Part shown: in pieces, positions 21,612 to 28,428 of the stretch
Layout: each line of letters opens with the position of its first letter
Position numbering within the stretch: the stretch's first letter is position 1
Source of the DNA: a virus
DNA: 51,022 nt
Reading direction: 5' to 3' (one strand)
Virus record (IMG/VR): IMGVR_UViG_3300030687_000021
Location: 1 to 51,022 of that record
Made by a program: the position numbers and the translations under genes
The notes under the pieces: model-generated
Told to the model about the DNA's origin: nothing
Database searches by the model: none
What the model saw: the letters and a program-made list of their open reading frames with translations, nothing else

Positions 21612-21890
21612 TTACACAGGTGTTTCGAGCATCCAATCAATCCAGGCGATACGGTCACGATGCGTTTGCGATCCATCAACATACCGCCCGCAGCGATCCT
21701 GCCAAACTGCTAGGCAATAAGTCGGAGAGAGTGCCGCTTGAATCCAGGCGCAAAGACGTTTTTTAGCGACACGGTCCTCAGCGGTCCTCACGGCGTCGCC
21801 CAGCGCTGTACAGATGAATGGAGTTGCACCCGCTACAATGGCTTCTCGCGCTCGCATTAACAAATCACGCTCGGTGTAGGTGAGGGCCAT
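21612..21890 (-). CDS. Hypothetical protein, 92 aa
   Basis: The ATG overlaps the previous stop as TAATG. Helical with three cysteines (ATPFICTALGDAVR, KKRLCAWIQAAL, WQDRCGRY). Its closing RIAWIDWMLETPV is reminiscent of small phage proteins, but no family is assigned. Confidence 0.55.
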   Translation of the reverse strand: MALTYTERDLLMRAREAIVAGATPFICTALGDAVRTAEDRVAKKRLCAWIQAALSPTYCLAVWQDRCGRYVDGSQTHRDRIAWIDWMLETPV

Positions 21891-22273
21891 TATTCTTCGA
21901 TCTCGACGGGTGCGGCGGTTGCGATATACGTACTGCCTTCCTGCATGAAGCCGTCGAGCGCTACTCGGTGCGCTTCGGCTTCTTTCTCGCGCACTTCCGC
22001 AATCAGCTCTCCACGGGCTGAGCGGATCACGTTCACGTAGACGGTGCGCTTGACAGTCGCCATGTACAGGTCGTCAGGGTGCTTGACCTTGTCTGTTCTG
22101 TAGGTGCCGTCCTCGCCGGTAAACAAGACATTGGTTCTGCCTTTGACCACGGTAAGGACGCGGCTCGTGTATAAGAACGTTGGCTCGTGAGCCAGGAATC
22201 GAACGGGTAGACCCTCACGGGTTACGACCGGATCGCCGCGCTTGGCGGCTTCAAGATTGAACGGTTTGGTCAT
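21890..22273 (-). CDS. Conserved-type phage protein (KPFNLE...RDG-like), 127 aa
   Basis: MTKPFNLEAAKRGDPVVTRE at the N-terminus, then VRFLAH and a predicted beta domain. This is a frequent arrangement in phage-encoded proteins with a short repeat fold of unknown role. The ATG at 22273 has AGGA nine bases upstream. It starts a block of coupled genes. Confidence 0.65.
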   Translation of the reverse strand: MTKPFNLEAAKRGDPVVTREGLPVRFLAHEPTFLYTSRVLTVVKGRTNVLFTGEDGTYRTDKVKHPDDLYMATVKRTVYVNVIRSARGELIAEVREKEAEAHRVALDGFMQEGSTYIATAAPVEIEE

Positions 22274-22340
22274 ATTTTGGAGTCCTAAAGTGTATTTCAG
22301 CTCTATTACCGATGTGACAGTGCGTGACGGGAGGAACATT

Positions 22341-22529
22341 TCAGCTACCTTTTTCCAGATCGACCGCGTGCGGCCCGGTCATAGCTGCTGTGCAGACTGC
22401 GAACCATTTGCGCGTGCCCGCCGCTTTGTTGAACAGAAGGTCCAAGACTGCGACCCAGGCGAGCGAGATGACAGCGGCACAGACCAGGAGGAGAGCGATT
22501 GCGCAGAGCCATTCGAGAGCGTCGGTCAT
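22341..22529 (-). CDS. Small one-span membrane protein, 62 aa
   Basis: One long hydrophobic stretch, ALEWLCAIALLLVCAAVISL to about residue 33, then a short basic tail. The start overlaps the upstream stop as ATGA. The size resembles holin-like or host-interfering phage membrane peptides, but no lysis gene is adjacent. Confidence 0.55.
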   Translation of the reverse strand: MTDALEWLCAIALLLVCAAVISLAWVAVLDLLFNKAAGTRKWFAVCTAAMTGPHAVDLEKGS

Positions 22530-22870
22530 GCTGCGGCATCCTTATGAATGGCGCACCAGCGAGCGCCTACTTGCTTTAGGATGTAATCAGCTAGGCTCTG
22601 CTTGGCGCGCGTCACTGCTGCTTTAGCTGCGGCTTCCGTAGCGTAGCCGGTCATGTCCCGGCCATACATGCTGTGGCCCTTGTTTATCGCAGCGATCGCC
22701 GTACCTCCGCCGTCTATGTTGCCACGATGGATATGCACTACAGCACCCGTGACAGGGCTTCCGTCAGCGGTGAACCTGCGCAATAGCGTACAGTCGCTGG
22801 CTAGGGCTGAGACTGCGACGTGGACATAACCGCCGCGTATCGTGCGGACTTTGGTAATCTCGGTAGTCAT
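22526..22870 (-). CDS. Hypothetical protein, 114 aa
   Basis: The N-terminal half is beta-rich (IRGGYVHVAVSALASD); the C-terminal half is helical with many alanines and lysines and closes with GARWCAIHKDAAA. No family. Confidence 0.55.
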   Translation of the reverse strand: MTTEITKVRTIRGGYVHVAVSALASDCTLLRRFTADGSPVTGAVVHIHRGNIDGGGTAIAAINKGHSMYGRDMTGYATEAAAKAAVTRAKQSLADYILKQVGARWCAIHKDAAA

Positions 22871-22876
22871 GCTGCT

Positions 22877-23143
22877 TTACTCCCCGTTGCCGGCAGTGCG
22901 AACCGCATTCAAGTTAGTCATTTCGTGACGGCACAGGAATTCGAAATTACCGTTCACAAGGTCATTGGGCAACACGCGCATCAGCTTGTAACCGAGCGGC
23001 TTGATGCGCGTTTCGGTCGCACTGATGCGCTCGCGCGTCTCCGGTATCACCTTCTGGTAGAAGTGCGCGCCAGCTTCATCGAAAACCCAAACGAAACCGT
23101 TTGCGGTGCGTTCGCGCGGGGAGAGGGTGCGAGCGTCGGTCAT
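22877..23143 (-). CDS. Hypothetical protein, 88 aa
   Basis: A small basic alpha/beta protein (NGFVWVFDEAGAHFYQKVIP). Its start follows the CGAAATGA junction that recurs between genes. Unrecognised. Confidence 0.55.
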   Translation of the reverse strand: MTDARTLSPRERTANGFVWVFDEAGAHFYQKVIPETRERISATETRIKPLGYKLMRVLPNDLVNGNFEFLCRHEMTNLNAVRTAGNGE

Positions 23144-23379
23144 TTCGGTTCACTCCGCACCAAAACTGCCTCTCCGTCGCCAGCCTTGTAGGTGAAAACG
23201 TCCCAGTTTTCAGCGCCTGCCTCTGTCATCCAGATTTCGCCATTGAGATTGCGACGGTCCATCGTCATCATTACGTCGCGGAACTCGATATACTTGGTGA
23301 TGCTGCCTACGCCGCTTACCCTGATAGCCACCACCCCGTCGACCATGACCGTGATGCGGAATTCCGTTGCGCGGCTCAT
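23140..23379 (-). CDS. Hypothetical protein, 79 aa
   Basis: Beta-rich, with repeated hydrophobic strands (FRITVMVDGVVAIRVSG). ATGA overlaps at both ends. No motif. Confidence 0.55.
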   Translation of the reverse strand: MSRATEFRITVMVDGVVAIRVSGVGSITKYIEFRDVMMTMDRRNLNGEIWMTEAGAENWDVFTYKAGDGEAVLVRSEPK

Positions 23380-23786
23380 GCTGATGCCCCTCGCACCTGA
23401 GCGAGCGCTTTCCGAAGGTCGTCCAACACCTGCTGTGTGTTGTCCTTCTCGTCACGAACAAAAGCCACGGAATCGAGCAGGGTGATTGCATCGATCAATG
23501 CGCGGTCAAGCTTGGCGTGACTCGAATACGCTGCAGGCGATGCTTTGATAATTTCCCGCACGATAGTCTTACCGCCTGGGTTCTGTGCGTCATACCCTTG
23601 TTCTTTGGCGATGCGAAGCGGGGAGGGGCCTGCGATGACTTGCGCAGCCAGTTCGGTATCGACGTTTGCAAATTCCAGCTTATACGACAGCATATCGATG
23701 GCTTGCGTGTCGGACATAACGAAACCGTCTGCGACCCATACGGGGTCAATGTCGAAACGGACAATCCAGGTGAGGGGCGTTTGCAT
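23376..23786 (-). CDS. Hypothetical ankyrin-like protein, 136 aa
   Basis: The middle (AAQVIAGPSPLRIAKEQGYD, then AQNPGG) resembles one weak ankyrin-type repeat, followed by a helical C-terminus (LDRALIDAITLLDSVAFV). Its ribosome site lies in a 30-base leader that is duplicated exactly at the next upstream junction (24193-24222). Function unknown. Confidence 0.5.
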   Translation of the reverse strand: MQTPLTWIVRFDIDPVWVADGFVMSDTQAIDMLSYKLEFANVDTELAAQVIAGPSPLRIAKEQGYDAQNPGGKTIVREIIKASPAAYSSHAKLDRALIDAITLLDSVAFVRDEKDNTQQVLDDLRKALAQVRGASA

Positions 23787-23813
23787 GGTCTTTATTCCTG
23801 TGCGGTAGCGGTT
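23784..23813. repeat. Duplicated 30-bp junction, copy A
   Basis: Identical to 24193-24222. It contains the start codon and ribosome site of the 23376-23786 gene. In copy B the same bases encode the end (TATAQE) of the gene at 24201-24428 and the next start. Confidence 0.9.
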
Positions 23814-23833
23814 TGGTATGCGCAGCGGCTCAT
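23792..23833 (-). pseudogene. 13-codon remnant ORF (MSRCAYQTATAQE)
   Basis: A short frame beginning at an ATGA overlap with the previous stop and ending in TATAQE, the same end as the 75-aa protein at 24201-24428. It looks like the tail of a lost or swapped gene, kept because it holds the ribosome site of the next gene. Confidence 0.45.
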
Positions 23834-24195
23834 GCTGATTCCTTTATTGCGTCTAGTGCCTTTTCCAACTCGCCGCGTCCGTATTCAGCCGCGCTCGTCT
23901 CCTTCGTTTCCACGTCCCGAAGTTCCTCAATGATCTCCAGCATTTCGGCTTTGGTGCCGCCGCGCATACGCTTTGCCAGGGCGTCGAGACGCTTAAGGAT
24001 ATCGCTCAAGAAATCCTCTTCGGGAAACTGGCTCATGCCCTCGCTGATCCACGGGCCAATCGAGCAAACGTCATCCAGAATCATTTCTTTATCCAGCACA
24101 CTCTCAATCCGTGCGCCGGTCAGCGAACCGAACATGCGGAAAAATTCCTTGTTCGTAAGCGAAGGGATATCTGCTATTTCGTGTTGGGTGTTCAT
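23830..24195 (-). CDS. Hypothetical acidic helical protein, 121 aa
   Basis: Helical and acidic (FFRMFGSLTGARIESVLD, then DFLSDILKRLDALAKRMR). The C-terminus is a charged coil (EMLEIIEELRDVETKE). The start lies in the duplicated leader. No family. Confidence 0.55.
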   Translation of the reverse strand: MNTQHEIADIPSLTNKEFFRMFGSLTGARIESVLDKEMILDDVCSIGPWISEGMSQFPEEDFLSDILKRLDALAKRMRGGTKAEMLEIIEELRDVETKETSAAEYGRGELEKALDAIKESA

Positions 24196-24222
24196 GGTCT
24201 TTATTCCTGTGCGGTAGCGGTT
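24193..24222. repeat. Duplicated 30-bp junction, copy B
   Basis: The second copy of the junction at 23784-23813. A third, weaker copy (CATTTACTCCTGTGCGG-like) begins at 24427. Confidence 0.9.
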
Positions 24223-24428
24223 GTCAATGATTGCATCCGCACTTCACGAATGCCGATGACCGTTTCGTAGTTACCCATAGCGAGCATCTTGAGCGGGCGC
24301 TGTTTTACGGTAACGACGAAGCCGTCGGCTTCGGCTGCATCGAGCAAATCGGCAAGCTTAAGTTGCCACTCGACTGCGCGATCCAGCGTAGGTCTTGGCA
24401 AGCCTGATTCTTCTATGACGACTGACAT
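24201..24428 (-). CDS. Hypothetical protein, 75 aa
   Basis: Helical first half (RAVEWQLKLADLLDAAEADG), then a beta half (FVVTVKQRPLKMLAMGNYET). Its last codons form the duplicated junction. Unrecognised. Confidence 0.55.
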   Translation of the reverse strand: MSVVIEESGLPRPTLDRAVEWQLKLADLLDAAEADGFVVTVKQRPLKMLAMGNYETVIGIREVRMQSLTTATAQE

Positions 24429-24433
24429 GGCAT

Positions 24434-24628
24434 TTACTCCTGTGCGGCTTTGTTTATACCGTCCGCGTAAGCACGGGCAGAATCGCGGGTAGAAAACGCA
24501 CGGACTAACGGCACGATCCCAACGCCTTCATGAACGTGATTGCGTTGCCCTTTGTCGTTCACGGAGGAAACAGCCCAAAGTCCGCTGTTGAATGGATGTG
24601 GCGTTGCTTTCCATTCTGCGTTGTTCAT
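24434..24628 (-). CDS. Hypothetical protein, 64 aa
   Basis: I prefer the ATG at 24628 (MNNAEWKATPHPFNSG), with AGAGGA six bases upstream, over the ATG at 24649, which has no ribosome site. A small beta/alpha fold resembling SPOR-like or DUF-type small phage domains (WAVSSVNDKG). Ends in KAAQE, like its neighbour. Confidence 0.55.
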   Translation of the reverse strand: MNNAEWKATPHPFNSGLWAVSSVNDKGQRNHVHEGVGIVPLVRAFSTRDSARAYADGINKAAQE

Positions 24629-24651
24629 TTTGTTCCTCTGTGTTTTCATGC

Positions 24652-24876
24652 TCAGGCGCTCAGCAGTTCAAACAATTCGTCATCGCTGATTTCAGCGGCC
24701 ATATTGATATGGGCTGGCAAGCCCAAGAATTCGTACTCGTCAGCCATCTCGCGCTCGATTTGACGCACCCATACTTCGCGGTGCTCTGTTTCCAGCGGTG
24801 ACTTCGACGCGGCTAAGGCGGCCAATTCGCGGCCAAGACGCTCACTCAGGGCCACCAGGTGTGAGGTATCTTTCAT
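24652..24876 (-). CDS. Hypothetical acidic protein, 74 aa
   Basis: Helical, acidic C-terminus (EISDDELFELLSA). The start ATG overlaps the stop of a 54-aa gene as ATGA. No motif. Confidence 0.55.
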   Translation of the reverse strand: MKDTSHLVALSERLGRELAALAASKSPLETEHREVWVRQIEREMADEYEFLGLPAHINMAAEISDDELFELLSA

Positions 24877-25037
24877 GCTGCGTTACTCCGGCGGGCAAGT
24901 GGCAAACTGGTGTAGTCGGTGTAGCCGTCGACATACGCGCGGTACATCAGATCGTTTGAGAACTCCGCAGCGGTGCGGGAAACTCGACCGCGGGCTTTGT
25001 CGTTCCAGCCTTGGGCGTAGATTTGGGTGGCGGTCAT
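24873..25037 (-). CDS. Small hypothetical protein, 54 aa
   Basis: This short frame sits exactly between two ATGA overlaps (24873-24876 and 25034-25037). It encodes MTATQIYAQGWNDKARGR, then a helical YRAYVDGYTDY segment. The tight fit on both sides supports a real gene. Unrecognised. Confidence 0.65.
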   Translation of the reverse strand: MTATQIYAQGWNDKARGRVSRTAAEFSNDLMYRAYVDGYTDYTSLPLARRSNAA

Positions 25038-25255
25038 GGCCGAAACGCCCATTGCGTAAATTCATGAGCTTCATTAACCAATGCGTCGGGATCGTCACCC
25101 ACAATCGAGTAAGCATCTTCTTTGTCGTCATCCAAGAGGTCAATGACCATCCACGCGCCCGCAAACAACGGCTTTACCTCCGGATCGCGCGCCATAAGCT
25201 TGTAACCCGACTTCTCAAGCGCCTTGAGTTTTTGCTCTTTAGTTAAGGTTCTCAT
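25034..25255 (-). CDS. Hypothetical protein, 73 aa
   Basis: Start at the ATG at 25255, three bases past the upstream stop. KEQKLKALEKSGYKLMARDP gives a helix and strand, then an acidic second half (DLLDDDKEDAYSIVGDD). No family. Confidence 0.55.
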   Translation of the reverse strand: MRTLTKEQKLKALEKSGYKLMARDPEVKPLFAGAWMVIDLLDDDKEDAYSIVGDDPDALVNEAHEFTQWAFRP

Positions 25256-25257
25256 GC

Positions 25258-25524
25258 TCACTCGCACTGGTAGATGGCAATTGCAATTGCCATCGCTGCG
25301 TTATCGGTCACGCCCCGGCTGTCCGATTTTTCCGTTAAGTCAGCTTGGAGTGCGAAAAGGGAAACTTCGTGATTGCGCAGACTCCGTAAATAAATCTGCA
25401 TCTTGCGTTCCACGACATCTTTAACGATCTGTTCGCCGGATTTCGCAGGGTGGGCCTGTGCGAAAAAGTCGACTTGGTTGCGGGTCGCGGCGGCTGCTAA
25501 GGCAATTCGATGAAGTACGCTCAT
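25258..25524 (-). CDS. Hypothetical helical protein, 88 aa
   Basis: Almost entirely alpha-helical (RIALAAAATRNQVDFFAQAH). The start follows the CGAAATGA junction. No recognised domain. Confidence 0.5.
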   Translation of the reverse strand: MSVLHRIALAAAATRNQVDFFAQAHPAKSGEQIVKDVVERKMQIYLRSLRNHEVSLFALQADLTEKSDSRGVTDNAAMAIAIAIYQCE

Positions 25525-25757
25525 TTCGATTCACCCGCAGCGGTCACGTCAGAGGTGACGAACTGGACAAGGCCAGCGAAACTTTTACCTGCTACGGCAT
25601 GCGCAGCGTTATAGGTACGCTCCGCGGCCCGCTCACCCGCCCGGAACAAGATCACCTTACGCGCCGACAGCAGGGCGTAGTCGAAACCGTAAATAACCGC
25701 TTCGTAGCTCGGAGGCACAACCATTGTTCCGGCGGGGTGGCGCTGAAGGTTGCTCAT
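25521..25757 (-). CDS. Hypothetical protein, 78 aa
   Basis: A small alpha/beta protein (VIYGFDYALLSARKVILF). It ends TAAGESK; the gene upstream ends TAAGGSK, and the start/stop junctions around both are near-identical, so the joints, rather than the genes, appear duplicated. Confidence 0.55.
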   Translation of the reverse strand: MSNLQRHPAGTMVVPPSYEAVIYGFDYALLSARKVILFRAGERAAERTYNAAHAVAGKSFAGLVQFVTSDVTAAGESK

Positions 25758-25990
25758 TTCGATCCACCTGCAGCGGTCCAGGCGTGCGCAGCGATAACAG
25801 CGTTCACGTCAGAGATGCGGTTCTTCATTTCCCGGCGGTCCGCTGACGTGTAGTGACTGCGTTCGCTGCCTTCCATGTTGAGCAAGTCCTGCTCCAGCGT
25901 GGCGGCAATCTCAGACTGGATATAGTCAATAACCTCTTGAGGGCTGGAGAACATACGCAATTTCAGACTGGTTAGCTGCTTGGTGGACAT
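25754..25990 (-). CDS. Hypothetical protein, first gene of its operon, 78 aa
   Basis: Helical (SSPQEVIDYIQSEIAATLEQ) with basic ends. As the first gene behind the 26042-26069 promoter it should be the best expressed of this operon, which makes it an early host-interaction candidate. No family recognised. Confidence 0.6.
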   Translation of the reverse strand: MSTKQLTSLKLRMFSSPQEVIDYIQSEIAATLEQDLLNMEGSERSHYTSADRREMKNRISDVNAVIAAHAWTAAGGSK

Positions 25991-26041
25991 TTCGTTCCGC
26001 TCCGTTAGGACTACTTAAGGTGACTGCCTTGCACAAAACTA

Positions 26042-26069
26042 ATAATACAGCATTTATAGTTTTGTGCAA
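26042..26069 (-). promoter_or_regulatory. Composite promoter of the 19.4-26.0 kb operon
   Basis: On the - strand: -35 TTGCAC (26064-26069), a 16-base spacer AAAACTATAAATGCTG, and -10 TATTAT (26042-26047). The dyad begins four bases upstream of the -35 box. This is the best-matching member of the family. Confidence 0.75.
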
Positions 26070-26072
26070 CAT

Positions 26073-26099
26073 CGAAAAGCGCTTTACAGAGCGTTTTCG
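26073..26099. promoter_or_regulatory. 27-bp dyad operator, copy 4
   Basis: CGAAAA, GCGCTTTACAGAGCG, TTTTCG. It also covers the last codons and stop of the upstream BRO-like gene (NENAL and TAA), so operator and coding end share the same bases. Confidence 0.7.
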
Positions 26100-26377
26100 T
26101 TAAAAAGTTGTAACGTAGCGGAAACAGCATGTGCTGCAGGGGCTTTCGAACGGTAGAGCGCTACGGCGGCCTGGTCCGCGTCAACAAAGCGCCACTGTTT
26201 GCCAGTCTCGGTCAACTGGACTAGCGAGCCGGTCCAGGTGCTAGTCGCTGCGGCCGGGGTTTTGTATCCGGCTTCGCGTGCAACGTCTGAGGCGACGAAT
26301 AGCGGCTTACCGCCGTGGGTGATGTAGCGAATCCGCGTGCCAGGCACGGTTTCGAGGACTAGACGGCGTCTAGGCAC
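26084..26377 (-). CDS. BRO-N-like protein, 97 aa
   Basis: GGKPLFVASDVAREAGYKTP at about residues 22-41 matches the core of BRO-N domains (phage and baculovirus DNA-binding or antirepressor proteins). At 97 aa it is a BRO-N-like domain alone, without a C-terminal partner domain. The start overlaps the next BRO-like gene by 8 bases. It may act as an antirepressor or transcription modulator. Confidence 0.6.
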   Translation of the reverse strand: MPRRRLVLETVPGTRIRYITHGGKPLFVASDVAREAGYKTPAAATSTWTGSLVQLTETGKQWRFVDADQAAVALYRSKAPAAHAVSATLQLFNENAL

Positions 26378-26918
26378 GTTTCACGCCGAAAGCGACATCA
26401 AGCAAAGCATTGACGCGCTCGGGGGATTGCGGATCGCTTGGCGGCTCCTGGGCGGCTTCGGCGTCAGTGTGCGGCGCGTAGGCTGCTATGACGCTGCGAG
26501 CGGCTTCTGCGCGGTTCTGCAGCTGTTCCAGCTGGGTGTTGATATAGGCCAGCTGGAACTTGGCCACATGGCTGTCGTTTTCCGGGAACTCGGGCAGGTC
26601 AAGCACAGGGAATACAACAGCGCGCATCCAGTCGGCGAAGTGCACAGCGGTTGCACTTCGCGGTGTGCAGGTTAGAACACCTGCCAGGGTGACGGCCTTT
26701 ACCGGCCGCTCGCGGCGCTGCATCTTGACGATACGCGCATGCTCGGACTCGTGCGGTGACATGCGGCCGGTATGTGCATAGCCAAGAGCCGCAGCGATCT
26801 CGGCAAAAGCGAAGACGATTTCCGCGTTTGCGACCTCTGCGACAATGAAATGATCGCGGCTATTGGGGTCGGTGTAAGTGAACACATAATCAATGCCGTC
26901 TGAGTGGTAAGGCTGCAT
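26370..26918 (-). CDS. BRO-N-like protein with coiled C-terminus, 182 aa
   Basis: YVFTYTDPNSRDHFIVAEVA leads into FAEIAAALGYAHTGRM, and later FADWMRAVVFPVLDLPE (about residues 93-109), the closing helix-strand pattern of BRO-N domains. A coiled stretch follows (LAYINTQLEQLQNRAEAARS). It is first in its two-gene operon, directly behind a dyad that overlaps the -35 box. BRO-type proteins commonly regulate lysogeny switches; here it is the best candidate for binding the dyads, or for countering the protein that does. Confidence 0.6.
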   Translation of the reverse strand: MQPYHSDGIDYVFTYTDPNSRDHFIVAEVANAEIVFAFAEIAAALGYAHTGRMSPHESEHARIVKMQRRERPVKAVTLAGVLTCTPRSATAVHFADWMRAVVFPVLDLPEFPENDSHVAKFQLAYINTQLEQLQNRAEAARSVIAAYAPHTDAEAAQEPPSDPQSPERVNALLDVAFGVKRA

Positions 26919-26950
26919 ATTTTGGGTGCAAGAAGATTGGGCAGGTTTGG

Positions 26951-26989
26951 ACTGTAAATTAACGAAAACGCTTTGTAAAGCGCTTTTCG
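26951..26989 (-). promoter_or_regulatory. BRO-operon promoter with dyad over the -35 box
   Basis: The dyad at 26963-26989 is the most symmetric copy (CGAAAA, CGCTTTGTAAAGCG, C, TTTTCG). On the - strand its centre gives -35 TTTACA (26974-26979), a 17-base spacer, and a weak -10 TACAGT (26951-26956). The same geometry as the ParB promoter suggests repression. Confidence 0.6.
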
Positions 26990-27203
26990 TTTCTTACAGT
27001 TTGTAAGCTTGCCGGGGAGTTCGCAGCGGTCGGAAAGGTACGTAAAGGGGGTGGCCGTCCTAGAAAAGACGATTAGAGACAAAAATAGGTGATTTAGAAA
27101 CCTCTTTTTGTGTATTTTTCCAGGGTATCCATAAAAGTGTACCTTTAAATAAGTAACAGAAAAGCTCACTTTCTATATGGGGTAAGGCTTTGCGGGCTAT
27201 TTG

Positions 27204-27698
27204 AACTGGTAGGAAAACCGATCAGTACCATAAATAGCGTATATATCGCTGCGAACTGGTAGGAAAACCGATCAGTTGGTGCTTAAAATTTAGGCAGATG
27301 ACGCTAACTGGTAGGAAAACCGATCAGTTAGGAGGGCGAAACGAGCTAACTGGTAGGAAAACCGATCAGTTGGTGCCCTAAAATTAGCTAACTGGTAGGA
27401 AAACCGATCAGTTAGGAGGCCGAATTAACGAACTGGTAGGAAAACCGATCAGTTGGGAGGGAGGGGAAAAGTGCTGCGAACTGGTAGGAAAACCGATCAG
27501 TTAGTGTTTTCTGCCTAAAATTTAAGCACCAACTGGTAGGAAAACCGATCAGTTAGGAGAAATCGAGTGTCTAACTGGTAGGAAAACCTACCAGTTGGTG
27601 TTTTGTGCTCAAATATTAGGCACCAACTGGTAGGAAAACCGATCAGTTAGGGCCTATAAATAGGGTGTTTATCGTACTGGTAGGAAAACCGATCAGTT
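27204..27698. repeat. Array of 11 hairpin repeats (non-coding)
   Basis: Eleven 24-base units start at 27204, 27254, 27306, 27348, 27390, 27431, 27479, 27531, 27573, 27625 and 27675. Each has arm AACTGGTAGG, loop AAAA and arm CCGATCAGTT. The ninth has arm CCTACCAGTT and is a perfect 10-bp stem, while the others carry one wobble and one mismatch. Start-to-start distances are 41-42 or 48-52 bases, about four or five helical turns. Spacers are of two kinds: 17-18 bases, mostly beginning AGGAG, or 24-28 bases, several reading GGTG...TAAAATTT. I see no gene from 26990 to 27762. A centromere, replication control or packaging site are all possible. Confidence 0.95.
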
Positions 27699-27762
27699 AA
27701 ACGGCCGTAATACGCTGTAAGCTTAATGTAATGTTGGTGCGGTCCGATTTGGGTATCTTTTG

Positions 27763-27954
27763 TCACTTCGAAGCGGCGAGCGCTGCGACTGCGGCCCGCA
27801 GAGTTGGGGCACTGATCGATGTAGTGGATTGGGTGCGCAAAGCGGCGCGCATATCCTTGACGCACAGTTTTAGCGCTCGCCGCACCTCAGCCAAGGTGTC
27901 AGGCATCGCTGCGAGTTTCCGGCCGTTTTCGCGTATTTCGGCATTGCTTGGCAT
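27763..27954 (-). CDS. Small basic helical protein beside the hairpin array, 63 aa
   Basis: I start at the ATG at 27954 (MPSNAEIRENGRKLAAMP); the longer frame would include the promoter. It is basic and helical (LAEVRRALKLCVKDMRAAL), compatible with a small DNA-binding protein. It is transcribed toward the hairpin array, which begins 65 bases after its stop, and has its own promoter. A role in binding the array is plausible from position only. Confidence 0.55.
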   Translation of the reverse strand: MPSNAEIRENGRKLAAMPDTLAEVRRALKLCVKDMRAALRTQSTTSISAPTLRAAVAALAASK

Positions 27955-28019
27955 TTGTTCTCGCTCAGGTGGGTGTGCGTAGAAAAATCTTCTAGATTTA
28001 AGGCAAAACGTGTACACTA

Positions 28020-28048
28020 ACAATACCGTATTTATAGTTTTACAGCAA
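28020..28048 (-). promoter_or_regulatory. Promoter of the 63-aa gene (ACTATAAA family)
   Basis: On the - strand: -35 TTGCTG (28043-28048), a 17-base spacer TAAAACTATAAATACGG, and -10 TATTGT (28020-28025). No dyad is present upstream. Leader about 58 bases. Confidence 0.65.
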
Positions 28049-28149
28049 CCTTTCAAATCTATAAACTTGGTGCCCTTTAGAAACGAAACCGGCACAATAG
28101 AGGGCTTTCAATGCTACAATCCGGGAAATTAGGCTTAGGGAGTTTAGCA

Positions 28150-28419
28150 ATGATCACATCACCGCCGCGCAGACTTATTGACAAGATAGTCCAGGAAACG
28201 GGCGCTGACGAAGAGCTGATTAAGCGGGCTTTAACGATTGCGTTTGAGACAATCAAAGAGGAAGCCGCAGAAGGTACTGTAATGATTCGCGGCTTCGGTA
28301 CTTTTTACACGCTTGAGCGTAAGGGCTGTGTGCGTCCGCTTCCGTCCAACACGTCGCGCACCATCGAAGTACCTGCGACCCGGCGCTTGTCGCTGCGCAG
28401 TGTTCCTGACCGGTTCTAG
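28150..28419 (+). CDS. HU/IHF-family DNA-binding protein, 89 aa
   Basis: LIDKIVQETGADEELIKRAL gives the N-terminal helices. VMIRGFGTFYTLERKG is the hallmark GFGxF turn before the beta arms, and the end IEVPATRRLSLRSVPDRF matches the C-terminal part (usual ending KxxxxPxxSF). At 89 aa it is full length. The start ATG has GGGAG eight bases upstream. Such proteins bend DNA and help replication, recombination or packaging. It is one of the few + strand genes in this half and is followed by a perfect palindrome. Confidence 0.8.
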   Translation: MITSPPRRLIDKIVQETGADEELIKRALTIAFETIKEEAAEGTVMIRGFGTFYTLERKGCVRPLPSNTSRTIEVPATRRLSLRSVPDRF

Positions 28420-28428
28420 CAGGACTGA

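Noticed and set aside
26699-27169. Frame of 156 codons across the BRO promoter
   Set aside because: It overlaps the BRO-like gene and the dyad promoter and has low-complexity hydrophobic sequence; no ribosome site.
27204-27698. CRISPR array
   Set aside because: The repeats are internally palindromic, the spacers are of variable length (17-28) and belong to two related sequence classes, and no cas gene is nearby.
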